Shown piece after piece: positions 26,425 to 36,072 of a stretch of DNA of 64,000 bases. Every line of letters begins with the position of its first letter. The stretch's first letter is position 1. The DNA lies in contig DBIA01000035.1 of assembly GCA_002296525.1 (NCBI GenBank), positions 62,001-126,000 on the forward strand, in the 5' to 3' direction. Under the pieces are notes generated by a model that saw only the letters and a program-made list of their open reading frames with translations, was not told the origin of the DNA and did no database searches. Source of the stretch: Candidatus Neomicrothrix sp. UBA814 (GTDB lineage Bacteria > Actinomycetota > Acidimicrobiia > Acidimicrobiales > Poriferisodalaceae). The position numbers and the translations under genes were made by a program.

Positions 26425-27201
26425 GTGTCCGAAGAACTCGTGTTAGCAGAAAACCGCGGCCATATTCGAATTCTGACTTTGAATCGACCAGATGATATGA
26501 ACGCCTTTAACACTGCCTTGGCGTCAGCTCTTGGTGAGGCTCTTGATGCTTTAGACGGTGACCCCGACGTACGTGTGGGAGTGTTAACAGGAGCCGGTCG
26601 TGGCTTCAGCGCAGGCATGGATCTCAAGCAATTCGCCGACGGGGGAATTGATGCAATGCCAAATGTGGGCGATCGAGGTTTTGCGGGGATCACTGAAAAG
26701 AGTTGCGCAAAGCCATTGGTAGCTGCAGTTGAGGGCTTCGCTTTGGCGGGAGGCCTCGAGGTCGCTTTGTCGTGTGACCTAATCGTGGCTTCCGAAGGTG
26801 CAAAATTGGGAATCCCTGAAGCTGGAGTGGGTCTATTCGCCGGAGCGGGAGCCCTCCTTCGCTTGCCGCGCCAGCTGCCCTACAGCCTCGCTATGGAAAT
26901 GGCACTAACGGCCGATCCGATCACAGCGGAAATGGCTCACCAACATGGGATGGTGAATCGAGTAGTTCCCAAGGGTGAGACTCTTCAAGTAGCGATCGAA
27001 TTGGCTGAACGAATCGCCCAAAACGCACCGATGGGAGTGCGTGCCTCCAAGCAGCTCATCAAAGATGTTCTCGGCGTTTCGGAAGAAGAATTTTGGAACT
27101 TTCAGCGGCCAGCGCTTGAGGAAGTGTTCGCTTCGGCGGATGCCTTCGAGGGCGCAACCGCCTTCGCTGAAAAACGAGCTCCAAACTGGCAGGACAAGTA
27201 A
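26425..27201 (+). CDS. Enoyl-CoA hydratase/isomerase family protein
   Basis: This 258-residue crotonase has the oxyanion-hole segments GRGFSAGMDLKQ and EGFALAGGLEVALSCDL. The first catalytic Glu position is kept in KLGIPEAGVGLFAGAGALLRLP, while the second is not obvious. Start GTG 26425 has an AAAGGAG site. It is followed after 8 bases by the methyltransferase gene, so they are likely co-transcribed. The substrate is unknown; it may serve acyl-CoA degradation. Confidence 0.9.
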   Translation: MSEELVLAENRGHIRILTLNRPDDMNAFNTALASALGEALDALDGDPDVRVGVLTGAGRGFSAGMDLKQFADGGIDAMPNVGDRGFAGITEKSCAKPLVAAVEGFALAGGLEVALSCDLIVASEGAKLGIPEAGVGLFAGAGALLRLPRQLPYSLAMEMALTADPITAEMAHQHGMVNRVVPKGETLQVAIELAERIAQNAPMGVRASKQLIKDVLGVSEEEFWNFQRPALEEVFASADAFEGATAFAEKRAPNWQDK

Positions 27202-27209
27202 AGGTTTCA

Positions 27210-27788
27210 TTGAGTAAAAGCAGATGGAGCAGTCGCAGTGACGTCCTACGAGGACAGCGCTATGACCAACAATGGGAGCTCATGGCGTCCTCGGGTCAAA
27301 ATATCCATGGAGAAGTTGACTTTCTAATGAGCTACCAGCCCGCATCGGTGCTCGACGCAGGCTGTGGCACCGGGCGAGTGGCGATTGAACTCGACAGGCG
27401 AGGCATCCATTCAGTCGGGGTTGACTTGGATCCGCAAATGTTGGAAGAAGCCAAGCGCAAAGCACCGACCATTGGTTGGCACCAAGAAGATCTCCGAAAG
27501 CTAGAACTTCAAAATGCTTTCGACGCGGTTGTCCTAGCAGGCAACGTAATGATTTTTCTCGAGCCGGGCTCTGAATTAAAGGTGTTAGAGCGCATGGCTC
27601 ATCACGTCGACAAAGGGGGCCTGTTGATTTCAGGTTTCTCGATTCGACCCGAAATTCTCCCACTTGGGCGTTACGACTCGCTCGCAGAAGAAGTAGGACT
27701 CTCTTTAGCGGGCCGCTGGAGCACCTGGCAGCGAGATCCTTTTGAGGGCGGAGCCTACGCTGTGTCCGCTCATCGAAAAGCCGACTAG
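27210..27788 (+). CDS. SAM-dependent methyltransferase, class I
   Basis: This 192-residue Rossmann-fold methyltransferase has motif I VLDAGCGTGRVAIEL (about 43-57), acidic strand 2 SVGVDLDPQMLEEA and motif IV AFDAVVLAGNVMIF. The C-terminus ends in a short beta strand (YAVSAHRK) as in many small-molecule methyltransferases. The start is TTG 27210 with AAAGG just upstream. No substrate clue beyond its crotonase neighbour. Confidence 0.88.
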   Translation: MSKSRWSSRSDVLRGQRYDQQWELMASSGQNIHGEVDFLMSYQPASVLDAGCGTGRVAIELDRRGIHSVGVDLDPQMLEEAKRKAPTIGWHQEDLRKLELQNAFDAVVLAGNVMIFLEPGSELKVLERMAHHVDKGGLLISGFSIRPEILPLGRYDSLAEEVGLSLAGRWSTWQRDPFEGGAYAVSAHRKAD

Positions 27789-27793
27789 ATCAC

Positions 27794-28105
27794 CTACTCC
27801 ATTGGTAGGCGGGCCAGCAGTTCAATCTTGCGTTCTTCATACTCGTCAAAATCGATCTCGTCGTTGTCGAACTTTGCCTGAAGTTCCTCGACGAGCCGCA
27901 GCAGGTCAGCAGCTGATATTTCAAGGTCGAGATTGCCGTCTAATTGGGCGGCGTTATCGTCGACCACGGCCACTTCCTCATCCTCGTAAACGAGGGGCCC
28001 GCTTTCTGGAGTTTTGCCCATTCTCTTGGCGCGTTTGGCGTCGGCCTTGGCTTTTTTGGCTCGGTCTCGTTGGAGCTTTTCGAACGTTGTGCGGCTTCCT
28101 GCCAT
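27794..28105 (-). CDS. Small charged coiled-coil protein of unknown function
   Basis: This 103-residue hypothetical protein has a Lys/Arg/Ala-rich N-terminal helix (FEKLQRDRAKKAKADAKRAK), an acidic middle and a C-terminal helical segment that looks like a short-coiled-coil/SHOCT-like region (VEELQAKFDNDEIDFDEYEERK). It is probably cytosolic. ATG 28105 is chosen because it has TTAGGAG upstream; the longer open frame to 28186 has no such signal. It ends 5 bases from the convergent methyltransferase. Confidence 0.75.
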   Translation of the reverse strand: MAGSRTTFEKLQRDRAKKAKADAKRAKRMGKTPESGPLVYEDEEVAVVDDNAAQLDGNLDLEISAADLLRLVEELQAKFDNDEIDFDEYEERKIELLARLPME

Positions 28106-28287
28106 GTCGACTCCTAAGGACAAAGAAATGAAACTGATGTGGCGCTCGCTAATCGAACGCCTGCAAATTCTGGCTGTCGTGTGCAATGAGGAAGCAATAC
28201 AGCCAATTAATAAGTCTAGAACACTGATCGCAAAAATTGGTGTTGCTTGATTAGATCTAGTAGGCGAGAAAAGGTCTTAATCGATGG

Positions 28288-29916
28288 TTATTGAGACCAT
28301 TCGAAGTCCGCGAATTGTTCACGGAGGAGCTTCTTGTCAATTTTCCCTGTGCCGGTATGTGGGATCTCGGAAACTGCCACTACGTCATTAGGTAACCACC
28401 AAGATGCAACGTGCGGTCGAATCGAACCTAAAATTTCTTCCGGGTCGAGGTCCGCTCCGGCTTCAAGAACTACCAGAAGCAGTGGGCGTTCGCCCCATTG
28501 TTCGTGAGGCAGACCGACCGCTGCCGCTTCGACAACTCCAGGTGCTCCCACGGCTGCATTTTCTAGTTCGATTGAGCTAATCCATTCACCGCCACTCTTG
28601 ATGACGTCTTTCGCCCTGTCGACGATTGATATGTAGCCCTCGTTGTCCATTGTCGCCACATCACCAGTCCGCAACCAGGGGCCGTCTTCGGCAGCTAGAT
28701 GGGTCGAGTCGTCTTCAAAATTGAAGTAATTCGCGGCAACCCATGGGCCTCGAGCGAGAAGTTCGCCAGGCGTCGCGCCGTCGCGGGCCACGTCGTGGCC
28801 GTCACCGTCGATGAGGCGGAGTTCGACGCCATATAGCTCCCTGCCTGCCATCGCCTGTCGTCGACGTTGCTCCTCGCGACCTAGACCTTGAACTCTGTGA
28901 GTGAACCTCCCCGCTGATCCCTGAGTCATTTCGGTCATACCCCAAACGTGCGAGACAAAGACTCCGTAGTCGTCCTCCAGAGTGTCCATAAGGGAACGCG
29001 GTGCAGCTGATCCTCCGACAGCGAGACGCTTGAGAGATGGAACGTCGGTGTCGGTGTCTTTTAAGTGCTGAACAACCGACAGCCAGATTGTTGGCACGCC
29101 TGCGGAGAACGTGACGTTTTCGGTATTGATGTGTTGGATTAATGCTTCTGGTGAGAGATCGGGTCCTGGCAAAACTAATTTTGAGCCGGCCATAGCGGCA
29201 GCGAAGGGAATTGCCCAGCCGTTCACATGAAACATGGGTACTGCGAGCAGAATCGACTGACTTGAATTGACGTCGTGACCATCACCCGTGCACGTGGCCC
29301 AGGTCTGCAAAACAATTGAGCGATGACTTTGCATCACACCCTTGGGATTGCCGGTAGTGCCTGACGTGTAGCAAAGTGTCGCAGCGCTCCACTCGTCTAA
29401 AAGCGGCCACTCTTGCAGAGGGTCGCTCCCTGCGATGAGTTCCTCATAGGCGACTGCATTTTCCAACGAGGTTGCAGGCAGTTCCTCAGCTAGAACGACC
29501 CACTGGCGGACAGACGAAGCCTCGCTGTCGATAGCTTCGGCAATAGGCAAAAAGTCTGGATCTATAAACACTATTTGGTCTTCGGCGTGGTTAAGAATCC
29601 ATGCAATCTGCTGCTCCCGAAGTCGCGGGTTTACGGTGTGTAACACAGAGCCGATACCGGTGATCGAGTAATAGAGCTCTAGGTGACGATGATCATTCCA
29701 GGCAATAGTGGCAACTCTGTCGCCTGGGTGTATTCCCTGTTGGAGCAGAGCTGAAGCTAGCTGCATCGACCTTGAGCGAATCTCTCCCCAGTTACTGCGG
29801 TGAACTGCCCCAGAGGAGTCCGTCGCGACAACTTCGGTGCTGGAGTGATTTCGGCCTGCGTAATCAATCAGGCTCGAAATCAAAAGCTGGCGATCCATAT
29901 TTAGCCCGCGGAGCAT
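28288..29916 (-). CDS. Acyl-CoA synthetase (fatty-acyl-CoA ligase family)
   Basis: This 542-residue AMP-dependent ligase has the P-loop CYTSGTTGNPKGVMQSHRS, HVWGMTEMTQGS (A5 region), GPWLRTGDVATMDNEGYI (A7) and DRAKDVIKSGGEWISSIELEN (A8), with the catalytic lysine in HTGTGKIDKKLLREQ. It resembles FadD-type medium/long-chain ligases. ATG 29916 is chosen because GAGG lies just upstream and it begins 7 bases after the epoxide hydrolase stop. A much longer frame overlaps that gene and is not conserved. It likely forms an operon with the epoxide hydrolase. Confidence 0.9.
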   Translation of the reverse strand: MLRGLNMDRQLLISSLIDYAGRNHSSTEVVATDSSGAVHRSNWGEIRSRSMQLASALLQQGIHPGDRVATIAWNDHRHLELYYSITGIGSVLHTVNPRLREQQIAWILNHAEDQIVFIDPDFLPIAEAIDSEASSVRQWVVLAEELPATSLENAVAYEELIAGSDPLQEWPLLDEWSAATLCYTSGTTGNPKGVMQSHRSIVLQTWATCTGDGHDVNSSQSILLAVPMFHVNGWAIPFAAAMAGSKLVLPGPDLSPEALIQHINTENVTFSAGVPTIWLSVVQHLKDTDTDVPSLKRLAVGGSAAPRSLMDTLEDDYGVFVSHVWGMTEMTQGSAGRFTHRVQGLGREEQRRRQAMAGRELYGVELRLIDGDGHDVARDGATPGELLARGPWVAANYFNFEDDSTHLAAEDGPWLRTGDVATMDNEGYISIVDRAKDVIKSGGEWISSIELENAAVGAPGVVEAAAVGLPHEQWGERPLLLVVLEAGADLDPEEILGSIRPHVASWWLPNDVVAVSEIPHTGTGKIDKKLLREQFADFEWSQ

Positions 29917-29923
29917 AGGAACC

Positions 29924-31054
29924 TCAACGAATCTGTGCGAAGAAGGAGCGAACGTCTTCAACAAATAGTTCTGGTTGCTCAAAAGCAGCGAAATGTCCCC
30001 CCTTGGGCATCTTCGTCCACTGTCGAATATCTGTGTAGGTGCCTTCGCTCCAGGATCTAACTGGAGGAATGATCTCCTTGGGAAAACACGCAACTCCTGT
30101 AGGTACGTGGACTTGGGCAGGTCGCAAGGACTTGAAGCTTTCCCAATACAGTCGAGCCGAAGAGGTAGCGGAGCATGTAGCCCAATAGAGCATGACATTG
30201 TCGAGCATCTCATCTCGCGTGAGGGCATCTTCCGGATGTCCCTGGTTGTCGGTCCATGACCAGAACTTCTCGACAATCCAAGCGAGCTGACCGGCAGGCG
30301 AATCGCTGAGTCCGTAGCCCAGAGTTTGAGGGCGAGTGCCCTGCTGAGTTGAATAGCCTGAGTCCCAATCTCTGTAATAAGCAGCTGCTTCCAAAGCGGC
30401 AGTTTCCTCTTCTGTTGGAGGCTGATCCTTTGGTCGCTTGCCGCGCATCACCATATTGAGGTGAATGCCAAGGCAGTTGTCAGGGTGCCGTCCACCGAGC
30501 GCAGTGGTAATGGCAGACCCCCAATCACCGCCTTGAGCTCCAAAACGCTCATAGCCAAGCCCAATCATTAACTCGGCAAACACATCGGCTATTTTCTCCA
30601 CGCCCCATCCGGCGACAGCAGGTTTGCCGCTCAATCCGTATCCCGGAAGGGAAGGGCAGACCACATGGAACGCATCTTCCGCATTGCCTCCGTGGCTGGT
30701 TGGATCCGAAAGAGGGGCTATGACCTTTTGAAATTCAACTATCGAGCCTGGCCAACCATGAGAGAGAATCAGGGGAGTGGCCTGTTCGTGTGGGGATCGC
30801 TGATGAATGAAATGAATATCGCAATCGTCAATTGTTGTAACGAACTGGTCGAAACGATTTAGCTGCATTTCGCGGTCACGCCAGTCGTATGTGTGCAGCC
30901 AATACCCGCACATTTCTTGCACGTAACTCAGCGGGATCCCCTGCGACCAATCTTCTACAAGTTCTTTCTCTGGCCACCGTGTCCTTTCGAGACGTTCGTG
31001 AAGGTCATCCAAAGTTTCATCAGAGACGTGGATCTCGTAAGGCTGTATGTCCAT
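29924..31054 (-). CDS. Epoxide hydrolase (microsomal-type, EHN domain)
   Basis: This 376-residue enzyme has an N-terminal EHN region (PYEIHVSDETLDDLHERLERTRWP) followed by an alpha/beta hydrolase core. The oxyanion motif is HGWPGSIVEF, the nucleophile Asp lies in AQGGDWGSAI, and the base His is in KGGHFAAFEQPE. These are the features of juvenile-hormone/microsomal type epoxide hydrolases. It should open an epoxide to a diol. Directly downstream is an acyl-CoA ligase, suggesting a shared catabolic route for a hydrophobic substrate. Confidence 0.92.
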   Translation of the reverse strand: MDIQPYEIHVSDETLDDLHERLERTRWPEKELVEDWSQGIPLSYVQEMCGYWLHTYDWRDREMQLNRFDQFVTTIDDCDIHFIHQRSPHEQATPLILSHGWPGSIVEFQKVIAPLSDPTSHGGNAEDAFHVVCPSLPGYGLSGKPAVAGWGVEKIADVFAELMIGLGYERFGAQGGDWGSAITTALGGRHPDNCLGIHLNMVMRGKRPKDQPPTEEETAALEAAAYYRDWDSGYSTQQGTRPQTLGYGLSDSPAGQLAWIVEKFWSWTDNQGHPEDALTRDEMLDNVMLYWATCSATSSARLYWESFKSLRPAQVHVPTGVACFPKEIIPPVRSWSEGTYTDIRQWTKMPKGGHFAAFEQPELFVEDVRSFFAQIR

Positions 31055-31150
31055 AGCAACAAGTTACCTCTGTGTTCGAGGTGACTTATATTCAGCGCAA
31101 GTTTTCGACTCTGCTTTACTCAAAAGATTGCGCGAACCTAACCAGGCCAA

Positions 31151-33436
31151 TTACTCGTAGATGAGCCCAAGCTCCGCTGGAGGAGGCAAAGTTCCTCCGA
31201 CATGTCCATCTTTTCGCAGTGACCTTATGGAAGATTCATCTAACTGCCCTACTGTGCGCAGCACTTCATCGGTGTCCTGATCAAACAGAGGTGCATGACT
31301 TCTTGGGGTGGGGCGCGCGCCATCAACAACAAAAGGCGAAGCAAGGTGTCTCATCGGTCCGGTCACCGGATGCTCTACTACGTCAAGGTATGAAGACACA
31401 GGAGATTCGTTTGGGGCGCTCCACGGATCTAAACAAATTTGTGCCTTGCCGCCTCGGAGGTTGACAGCCTCTACTACCTCTTGGCCAGTCAAACGCTGAG
31501 CATCTCTCAGCGCATCTTTAACGGTGGCTGCAGCAGAGTTCGGGGTGACCACAGCCACCCAGCCATCTTTAGTCGAAACGAACTCAGCGAAGACCTCGCC
31601 GGGCTCTCGATTTCCAAGCCGGCCGATGTCCCTGCCATGTATCGAGGCAAGAACAATCGCCTCACCTGAATGCTGCCACATAGCTTCATGCTGACTCAGG
31701 TCGATTTCCATTCCTTCACCGGTCTGATCAGCGTGGAAAACTCCAGCGAGAAAAGCATTCGCCGCATGAATCCCAGCTGTCGGATCCGGAAAATAGATGT
31801 TGGATACCCGAGCTGCTTCGTGGTCGTAGCCCTGACGATGCGCGACTCCGCCCATCGCCTCGATGATCGAGCCGTAGCCGACTGCGTCACTGTAGGGGCC
31901 ATCTACTCCGAAGGCAGGCATACGAACCACAACGAATTTAGGATTCGCTTTCTTGATCGTGTCGAAATCCAACCCAAGATGGGGAAGCACATGAGCTGAA
32001 AAATTTGCTACAAGTCCATCGCTGTTAGCAACCAAAGACAGAAACGCTTCTCTACCTTCAGGCGCATTGAGATTAATAACGCAGTCTTTCTTGCCTTTAT
32101 TCACTGCATTGAATAGCCCGCCTGCCTCATAGAACCGATTGTCATGAACCAGGCTCTCTTGTCCCGGGCGCATGCCATGGTCGTATGGTCTCTGCGTTCT
32201 AAAACCGTCAAATGGAGCAGTGGACTCGATCTTGATTACTTCAATTCCGAGAGGCGAAAGAACATTCCCCACGTAGGGACCCGCCCAAGAAATAGTCATT
32301 TCGATGAGTCGCATATCTGAAAACGCTCGAAGGGTCAGAGGGACCCGTTGGTCGACGCTGGGCGCTTGATCTGAACCCTGCGATCGGACTTCTTGGTCAG
32401 CGACAGGTAGACCTGGGGCTCTAAACGGGCGAATAGGACCGACAGCTGGGCCGTCTGGTGTCTCTATCTTGCCCAGGTACTCCCGCGCTGCAAGGTGAGG
32501 GTCGGAAAGAGCGTCTAAAGGTGTCATCACCATTCCACCTGCCCAGGGAGAGCTGAGAGCCAATTCAAAAATCTCTCGTTTTTCTCGCTCTAGGTACCAA
32601 GGGCTTATGTAGTCCCAAATCATTGGGATGTGATGGCGCCTCGTAAGCCTATTTTTGAGTTCCGGGTCCTCTGTCCATTCTGGTAAACCGTAGAAGAGGC
32701 ATTGCATTTCCCAGTCAATTGGCCGAATTGAACCAGGAGCAAAGTGGCCATCCTTACATTTGATAGCTCCAGAGGGGAAAGCCGTTGGCGGATGTGGGCC
32801 GACTTTCTCTCGGGGCCTCTGGCAATGCAAAGCATCGCCGTAACACAGTTCGGTGGCAGTGAGTAAAGCCCCTAACCACGAAACATCAATATGCGAGGCG
32901 TCAGCCCTTCCGATTAGCTGAACCATTGCCGCAGCGAGCCCACCGGCAACATATTGACTTTGCCAGCCCGGCAATCTCAGAGGGGGTAAACCATCGTCGC
33001 CGTTGAAGCCGAGAAAACCAGTCGCTGTTTGGACTAAGAGTTCATCGGCCATAGACCCCGGGTCTTGAGCATCTGCGCCCCAAGCTGTCGTAGTAACTAA
33101 ACGAGTGTCGTGCGAACGCAGGCGCTCAGGGTCCCATTGTGTTCCCTCTAGGGCCGCAAGGACATCTCCCGCAAGAACTACATGAGCCCAAGAGGGATCG
33201 ATTTCGTTGGGGTCAACGTTCAACTTACCGGCATTTAAATGAATGAAGAGAGGGCTAAGTTCACCACTGAGCAAAGGAACATCGTCAATGGGTTGCGTTC
33301 TGGCGGGGTCTCCACCTTCGGGCTCTACTTTGACAACGCAAGCGCCCAGACTTGCCAGCAGCCTTCCCGCATATGGACCCGACACTCCTGTCGCAGTTTC
33401 GATGACACGAAGGCCGTGCAGGGGAGCTTGAGGCAT
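31151..33436 (-). CDS. Tandem CaiB/BaiF family CoA-transferase (two-domain fusion)
   Basis: This 761-residue protein consists of two family III CoA-transferase units in one chain. Unit one (about 1-350) opens LHGLRVIETATGVSGPYAGRLLASLGA and reads VKVEPEGGDPAR. Unit two (about 365-745) opens with MRLIEMTISWAGPYVGNVL and VIKIESTAPFDGFR, then VVRMPAFGVDGPY. A typical member is about 400 residues, so this is a fusion that can form the interlocked dimer within one chain. Unit one is more diverged (SELSPLFIHLNAGKLNV in place of the usual RNK region). The substrate is unknown. Confidence 0.88.
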   Translation of the reverse strand: MPQAPLHGLRVIETATGVSGPYAGRLLASLGACVVKVEPEGGDPARTQPIDDVPLLSGELSPLFIHLNAGKLNVDPNEIDPSWAHVVLAGDVLAALEGTQWDPERLRSHDTRLVTTTAWGADAQDPGSMADELLVQTATGFLGFNGDDGLPPLRLPGWQSQYVAGGLAAAMVQLIGRADASHIDVSWLGALLTATELCYGDALHCQRPREKVGPHPPTAFPSGAIKCKDGHFAPGSIRPIDWEMQCLFYGLPEWTEDPELKNRLTRRHHIPMIWDYISPWYLEREKREIFELALSSPWAGGMVMTPLDALSDPHLAAREYLGKIETPDGPAVGPIRPFRAPGLPVADQEVRSQGSDQAPSVDQRVPLTLRAFSDMRLIEMTISWAGPYVGNVLSPLGIEVIKIESTAPFDGFRTQRPYDHGMRPGQESLVHDNRFYEAGGLFNAVNKGKKDCVINLNAPEGREAFLSLVANSDGLVANFSAHVLPHLGLDFDTIKKANPKFVVVRMPAFGVDGPYSDAVGYGSIIEAMGGVAHRQGYDHEAARVSNIYFPDPTAGIHAANAFLAGVFHADQTGEGMEIDLSQHEAMWQHSGEAIVLASIHGRDIGRLGNREPGEVFAEFVSTKDGWVAVVTPNSAAATVKDALRDAQRLTGQEVVEAVNLRGGKAQICLDPWSAPNESPVSSYLDVVEHPVTGPMRHLASPFVVDGARPTPRSHAPLFDQDTDEVLRTVGQLDESSIRSLRKDGHVGGTLPPPAELGLIYE

Positions 33437-33476
33437 GGGTACAGCATGTCGCGCCGGGAAATATTTCGCTCAATAA

Positions 33477-34688
33477 CTAAGAGTTTTCTGCGGCGTTGTT
33501 CTTCCCTTGCTTAGCTGTGACTTTCAAGGCGTCAGCTGCCTTTTCGTTTGACATGATCTTGTCGAGGATCGCTTCCCCTGCCCGATTGAAAGCAGATCGT
33601 TCCGTCGAGACAAACTTCTGAGATTCCCTAAGTTTCGTCGTGTAACCGTTGATCTCTGGAATGACATAACGAGCGACAAGATCCCAACTATTGGCGGTAT
33701 CACGGGGGTTCGCCCAGTCATGCACGAAACCAATAGCGGTGCCAAAGCCTCCCGTCAGCTCATACATGTTTTGAATGAAGGCCACCAAGTCGTCGGGGGT
33801 GCCAACCACGGCTGATTGAACGACGCCCTTAGCGGCTCCGCCGCAAACTGCTTCTAAGGCTTCGTCGGGATCGCTGTAAGCGGTTGTGCCCGGTCTTTGG
33901 AGGGTTCCCACTATGTATTCGTTGTGCCACCGTTGAAGACCTTCTCTTGCTTGGCTTCTCGCCAAATCCTTACTTTCGGCCAGGTGCCAGTTAAGTAGGA
34001 CTCGCCAATCAGAACGGTCTACTGACGAGCCAAACTCAAGTGCCGCATCTTCGGCGAAGCCCCATTGGGTGCCGAGAGCGGTGATCCCTTCCGCTGCCAT
34101 GGAACCAATCGACAAAACACCAATGCCATACTTGCCCGCCAAGGTCATGCCCGAGGGAGATACCATTGATGCAGTCGCAGCCGGCATTTGTTCCTGCACA
34201 GGTAGTAACTGCAACTGAGCGTCTTTCATCGTGAACCAATCGGATTCGTGCGAAAAGCGAGGCTCGCCACGAAGAAGTCGCAAAATCACCCCAAGTGCTT
34301 CATCTTGACGATCGCGTAAGAGCATGGGGTCGATGTCAAAGGTATGAGCATCAGATGGCAGAGCTCCGGGTCCTGTTCCAAAAATAACGCGACCGGCAGT
34401 CATATGGTCAAGCTGCACGATCCGTTGAGCGACGTTAAATGGGTGGTGATAGGGGAGTGAGATGACGCCGGTTCCGAGCTTGATGCGCGATGTGCGCTCG
34501 CCAGCGGCTGCTAGGAACATCTCTGGGCTAGCGATCATTTCCCAACCCGACGAGTGATGTTCCCCGCACCAAAACTCATCAAAACCCAGTTTCTCTAGTT
34601 GCACTACAAGGTCAAGGTCGCGCCGAAACTGGAGCATCGGGTTCTCGCCGACCGGGTGGTGCGGAGCCAAAAAAGCGCCGAATTTCAT
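33477..34688 (-). CDS. Luciferase-like (LLM) flavin-dependent monooxygenase
   Basis: This 403-residue bacterial-luciferase-like TIM barrel has a start MKFGAFLAPHHPVGENP and motifs LDLVVQLEKLGFDEFWCGEHHSSGW, IKLGTGVISLPYHHPFNVA and GRVIFGTGPGALPSDAH. These are the features of FMN-dependent, alkanal- or limonene-monooxygenase-like enzymes. A charged tail of about 45 residues follows the barrel. It starts downstream of a small membrane-protein gene on the same strand and ends 40 bases before the tandem CoA-transferase. Confidence 0.88.
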   Translation of the reverse strand: MKFGAFLAPHHPVGENPMLQFRRDLDLVVQLEKLGFDEFWCGEHHSSGWEMIASPEMFLAAAGERTSRIKLGTGVISLPYHHPFNVAQRIVQLDHMTAGRVIFGTGPGALPSDAHTFDIDPMLLRDRQDEALGVILRLLRGEPRFSHESDWFTMKDAQLQLLPVQEQMPAATASMVSPSGMTLAGKYGIGVLSIGSMAAEGITALGTQWGFAEDAALEFGSSVDRSDWRVLLNWHLAESKDLARSQAREGLQRWHNEYIVGTLQRPGTTAYSDPDEALEAVCGGAAKGVVQSAVVGTPDDLVAFIQNMYELTGGFGTAIGFVHDWANPRDTANSWDLVARYVIPEINGYTTKLRESQKFVSTERSAFNRAGEAILDKIMSNEKAADALKVTAKQGKNNAAENS

Positions 34689-34809
34689 TATGTGAACCGC
34701 CTCACATTGCCATTCGAGCCTCGTAAGAGTGACTCGAATCTTAAGTTGAATTTAGCGGCTAGTTGATGGAGAGGGAGCGGCCGTGAGCGCGCGCTGCCTG
34801 CATCGCCGG

Positions 34810-35022
34810 TCACTCTTGAGTTGGGTGGTCATCGTCACCCCAAGTTTGCGGAGGGCCGAAGCGAGTCTCGTTCCAAACGTTTAACGCCGTTGACAAAGCG
34901 AAGCCGATAAACATTCCAAAACCAGTGAAAATCACTGGGATGCTTTTCATGAGTATGCCTAACCATGAAATGGCTACTCCAACAGCCATAAACCACGCAG
35001 GTTCAATGGGTCGATTGAGCAT
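34810..35022 (-). CDS. Small two-helix membrane protein
   Basis: This 70-residue protein has two hydrophobic segments (about 10-27 and 29-50) and an acidic C-terminal tail ending GDDDHPTQE, which probably faces the cytoplasm. I do not recognise the family; small proteins of this form are common in actinobacteria. An AGGGAGG ribosome site lies about 6 bases before ATG 35022. It is upstream of the luciferase-like gene by 121 bases and divergent to another luciferase-like gene. Confidence 0.65.
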   Translation of the reverse strand: MLNRPIEPAWFMAVGVAISWLGILMKSIPVIFTGFGMFIGFALSTALNVWNETRFGPPQTWGDDDHPTQE

Positions 35023-35163
35023 TGGCCCTCCCTAGTGAGACGAAAGTTGATCACAACCGGTTAGCTCTCTGGTCGATAGCGACCGATGGTCTGGCAAGGT
35101 TTTAGCAGGATGTCGATATTCTCGACACCACAGTGAACAACTGTTGACCATGAAGGAGCTGAG

Positions 35164-36030
35164 ATGGCCCACGGACAAGCTTCAATCGGCGTAATGTTCA
35201 ACACCGATCGGATGTCAGGAAGAGCGCTTCGAGACTTTGCGGCAGAGATAGAAACCCTCGGAGTGAGCACACTCTGGCTGCCGGAGTTGTTCGGCCGAGA
35301 ACCATTTTCCGTGGCTGGTTACGTTCTGGCCTCGACCAATGAGCTCAAAGTGGCAACTGGCATAGCGAACGTCTATGCCCGGGACGCTGTCGCAGCCGCA
35401 GCTGGAGCGCGAACTTTGACGGAGTTTTCTGGAGGCCGATTTATTTTGGGGCTTGGCGTATCGAACGCCGGTCTAGTGCAGGCGCGAGGACACCAATGGG
35501 AACCTCCAGTGAAAAAGTTAAGCGACTACGTCACTGCGGTTCGCTCCGCCGAAATCGCTGTGCCCGGAGACCATGAACTGGAAATCCACGTGGCGGCACA
35601 CGGCCCGAAGATGCTCGCAGCATTAGCCGACTCGGTCGACGGAGTGAGTACCTTTCTGCAGACTCCAGAACACACGGCGCAAACCAGAAAGCAGATTGCC
35701 GCTACAACTGCTCTAAATGTTACTTTAATGTGTCTGCCCAGCCAAGACCCCCAAGAGGCCAGAGCATTAGGCAGACGAGCGCTTGCTTTCTATGTCGGGC
35801 TCGATTACTACCACCGTGCTTGGCGCAAACTCGGATTCAACAACGACGATTTCGCCGACGGCGGTAGCGATAGATTGATTGATTCGTTGGTGGCGTGGGG
35901 TGATTCTTCACGAATTGCATCGCGTCTGGACGAACATCGCGACGCGGGTGCCACCGAGATAGTCGTTATTCCCTTGAATCCAGGCGGAGGAGCAGAACCA
36001 CATGTGCAACTTCTTGAAGCGCTCACCTAA
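35164..36030 (+). CDS. Luciferase-like (LLM) oxidoreductase, probably F420-dependent
   Basis: This 288-residue TIM-barrel protein resembles the TIGR03620-type F420-dependent LLM group. It has RALRDFAAEIETLGVSTLWLPELFGREPF, LKVATGIANVYARDAVA and GGRFILGLGVSNAGLVQARGH. The start ATG 35164 has AAGGAG 6 bases upstream. It is followed after 42 bases by hisC on the same strand. The substrate is not known. Confidence 0.85.
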   Translation: MAHGQASIGVMFNTDRMSGRALRDFAAEIETLGVSTLWLPELFGREPFSVAGYVLASTNELKVATGIANVYARDAVAAAAGARTLTEFSGGRFILGLGVSNAGLVQARGHQWEPPVKKLSDYVTAVRSAEIAVPGDHELEIHVAAHGPKMLAALADSVDGVSTFLQTPEHTAQTRKQIAATTALNVTLMCLPSQDPQEARALGRRALAFYVGLDYYHRAWRKLGFNNDDFADGGSDRLIDSLVAWGDSSRIASRLDEHRDAGATEIVVIPLNPGGGAEPHVQLLEALT

Positions 36031-36072
36031 TAAACACGTAGGCTGTCACGGATTAATCGGGAAGGAGTTCTA

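Noticed and set aside
27789..28287. tRNA or small RNA in the spaces around the coiled-coil gene
   Set aside because: No cloverleaf, CCA end or known RNA motif could be drawn in the 182-base space; the rest is coding.
29917..30276. Long N-terminal extension of the acyl-CoA synthetase
   Set aside because: The extension overlaps the epoxide hydrolase coding region in another frame, and the conserved family start lies after 29916, where a ribosome site is present.
34810..34812. UGA stop of the small membrane protein as a third selenocysteine codon
   Set aside because: The frame continues 16 codons to TAG, but the added sequence is not family-like and there is no redox site to match.
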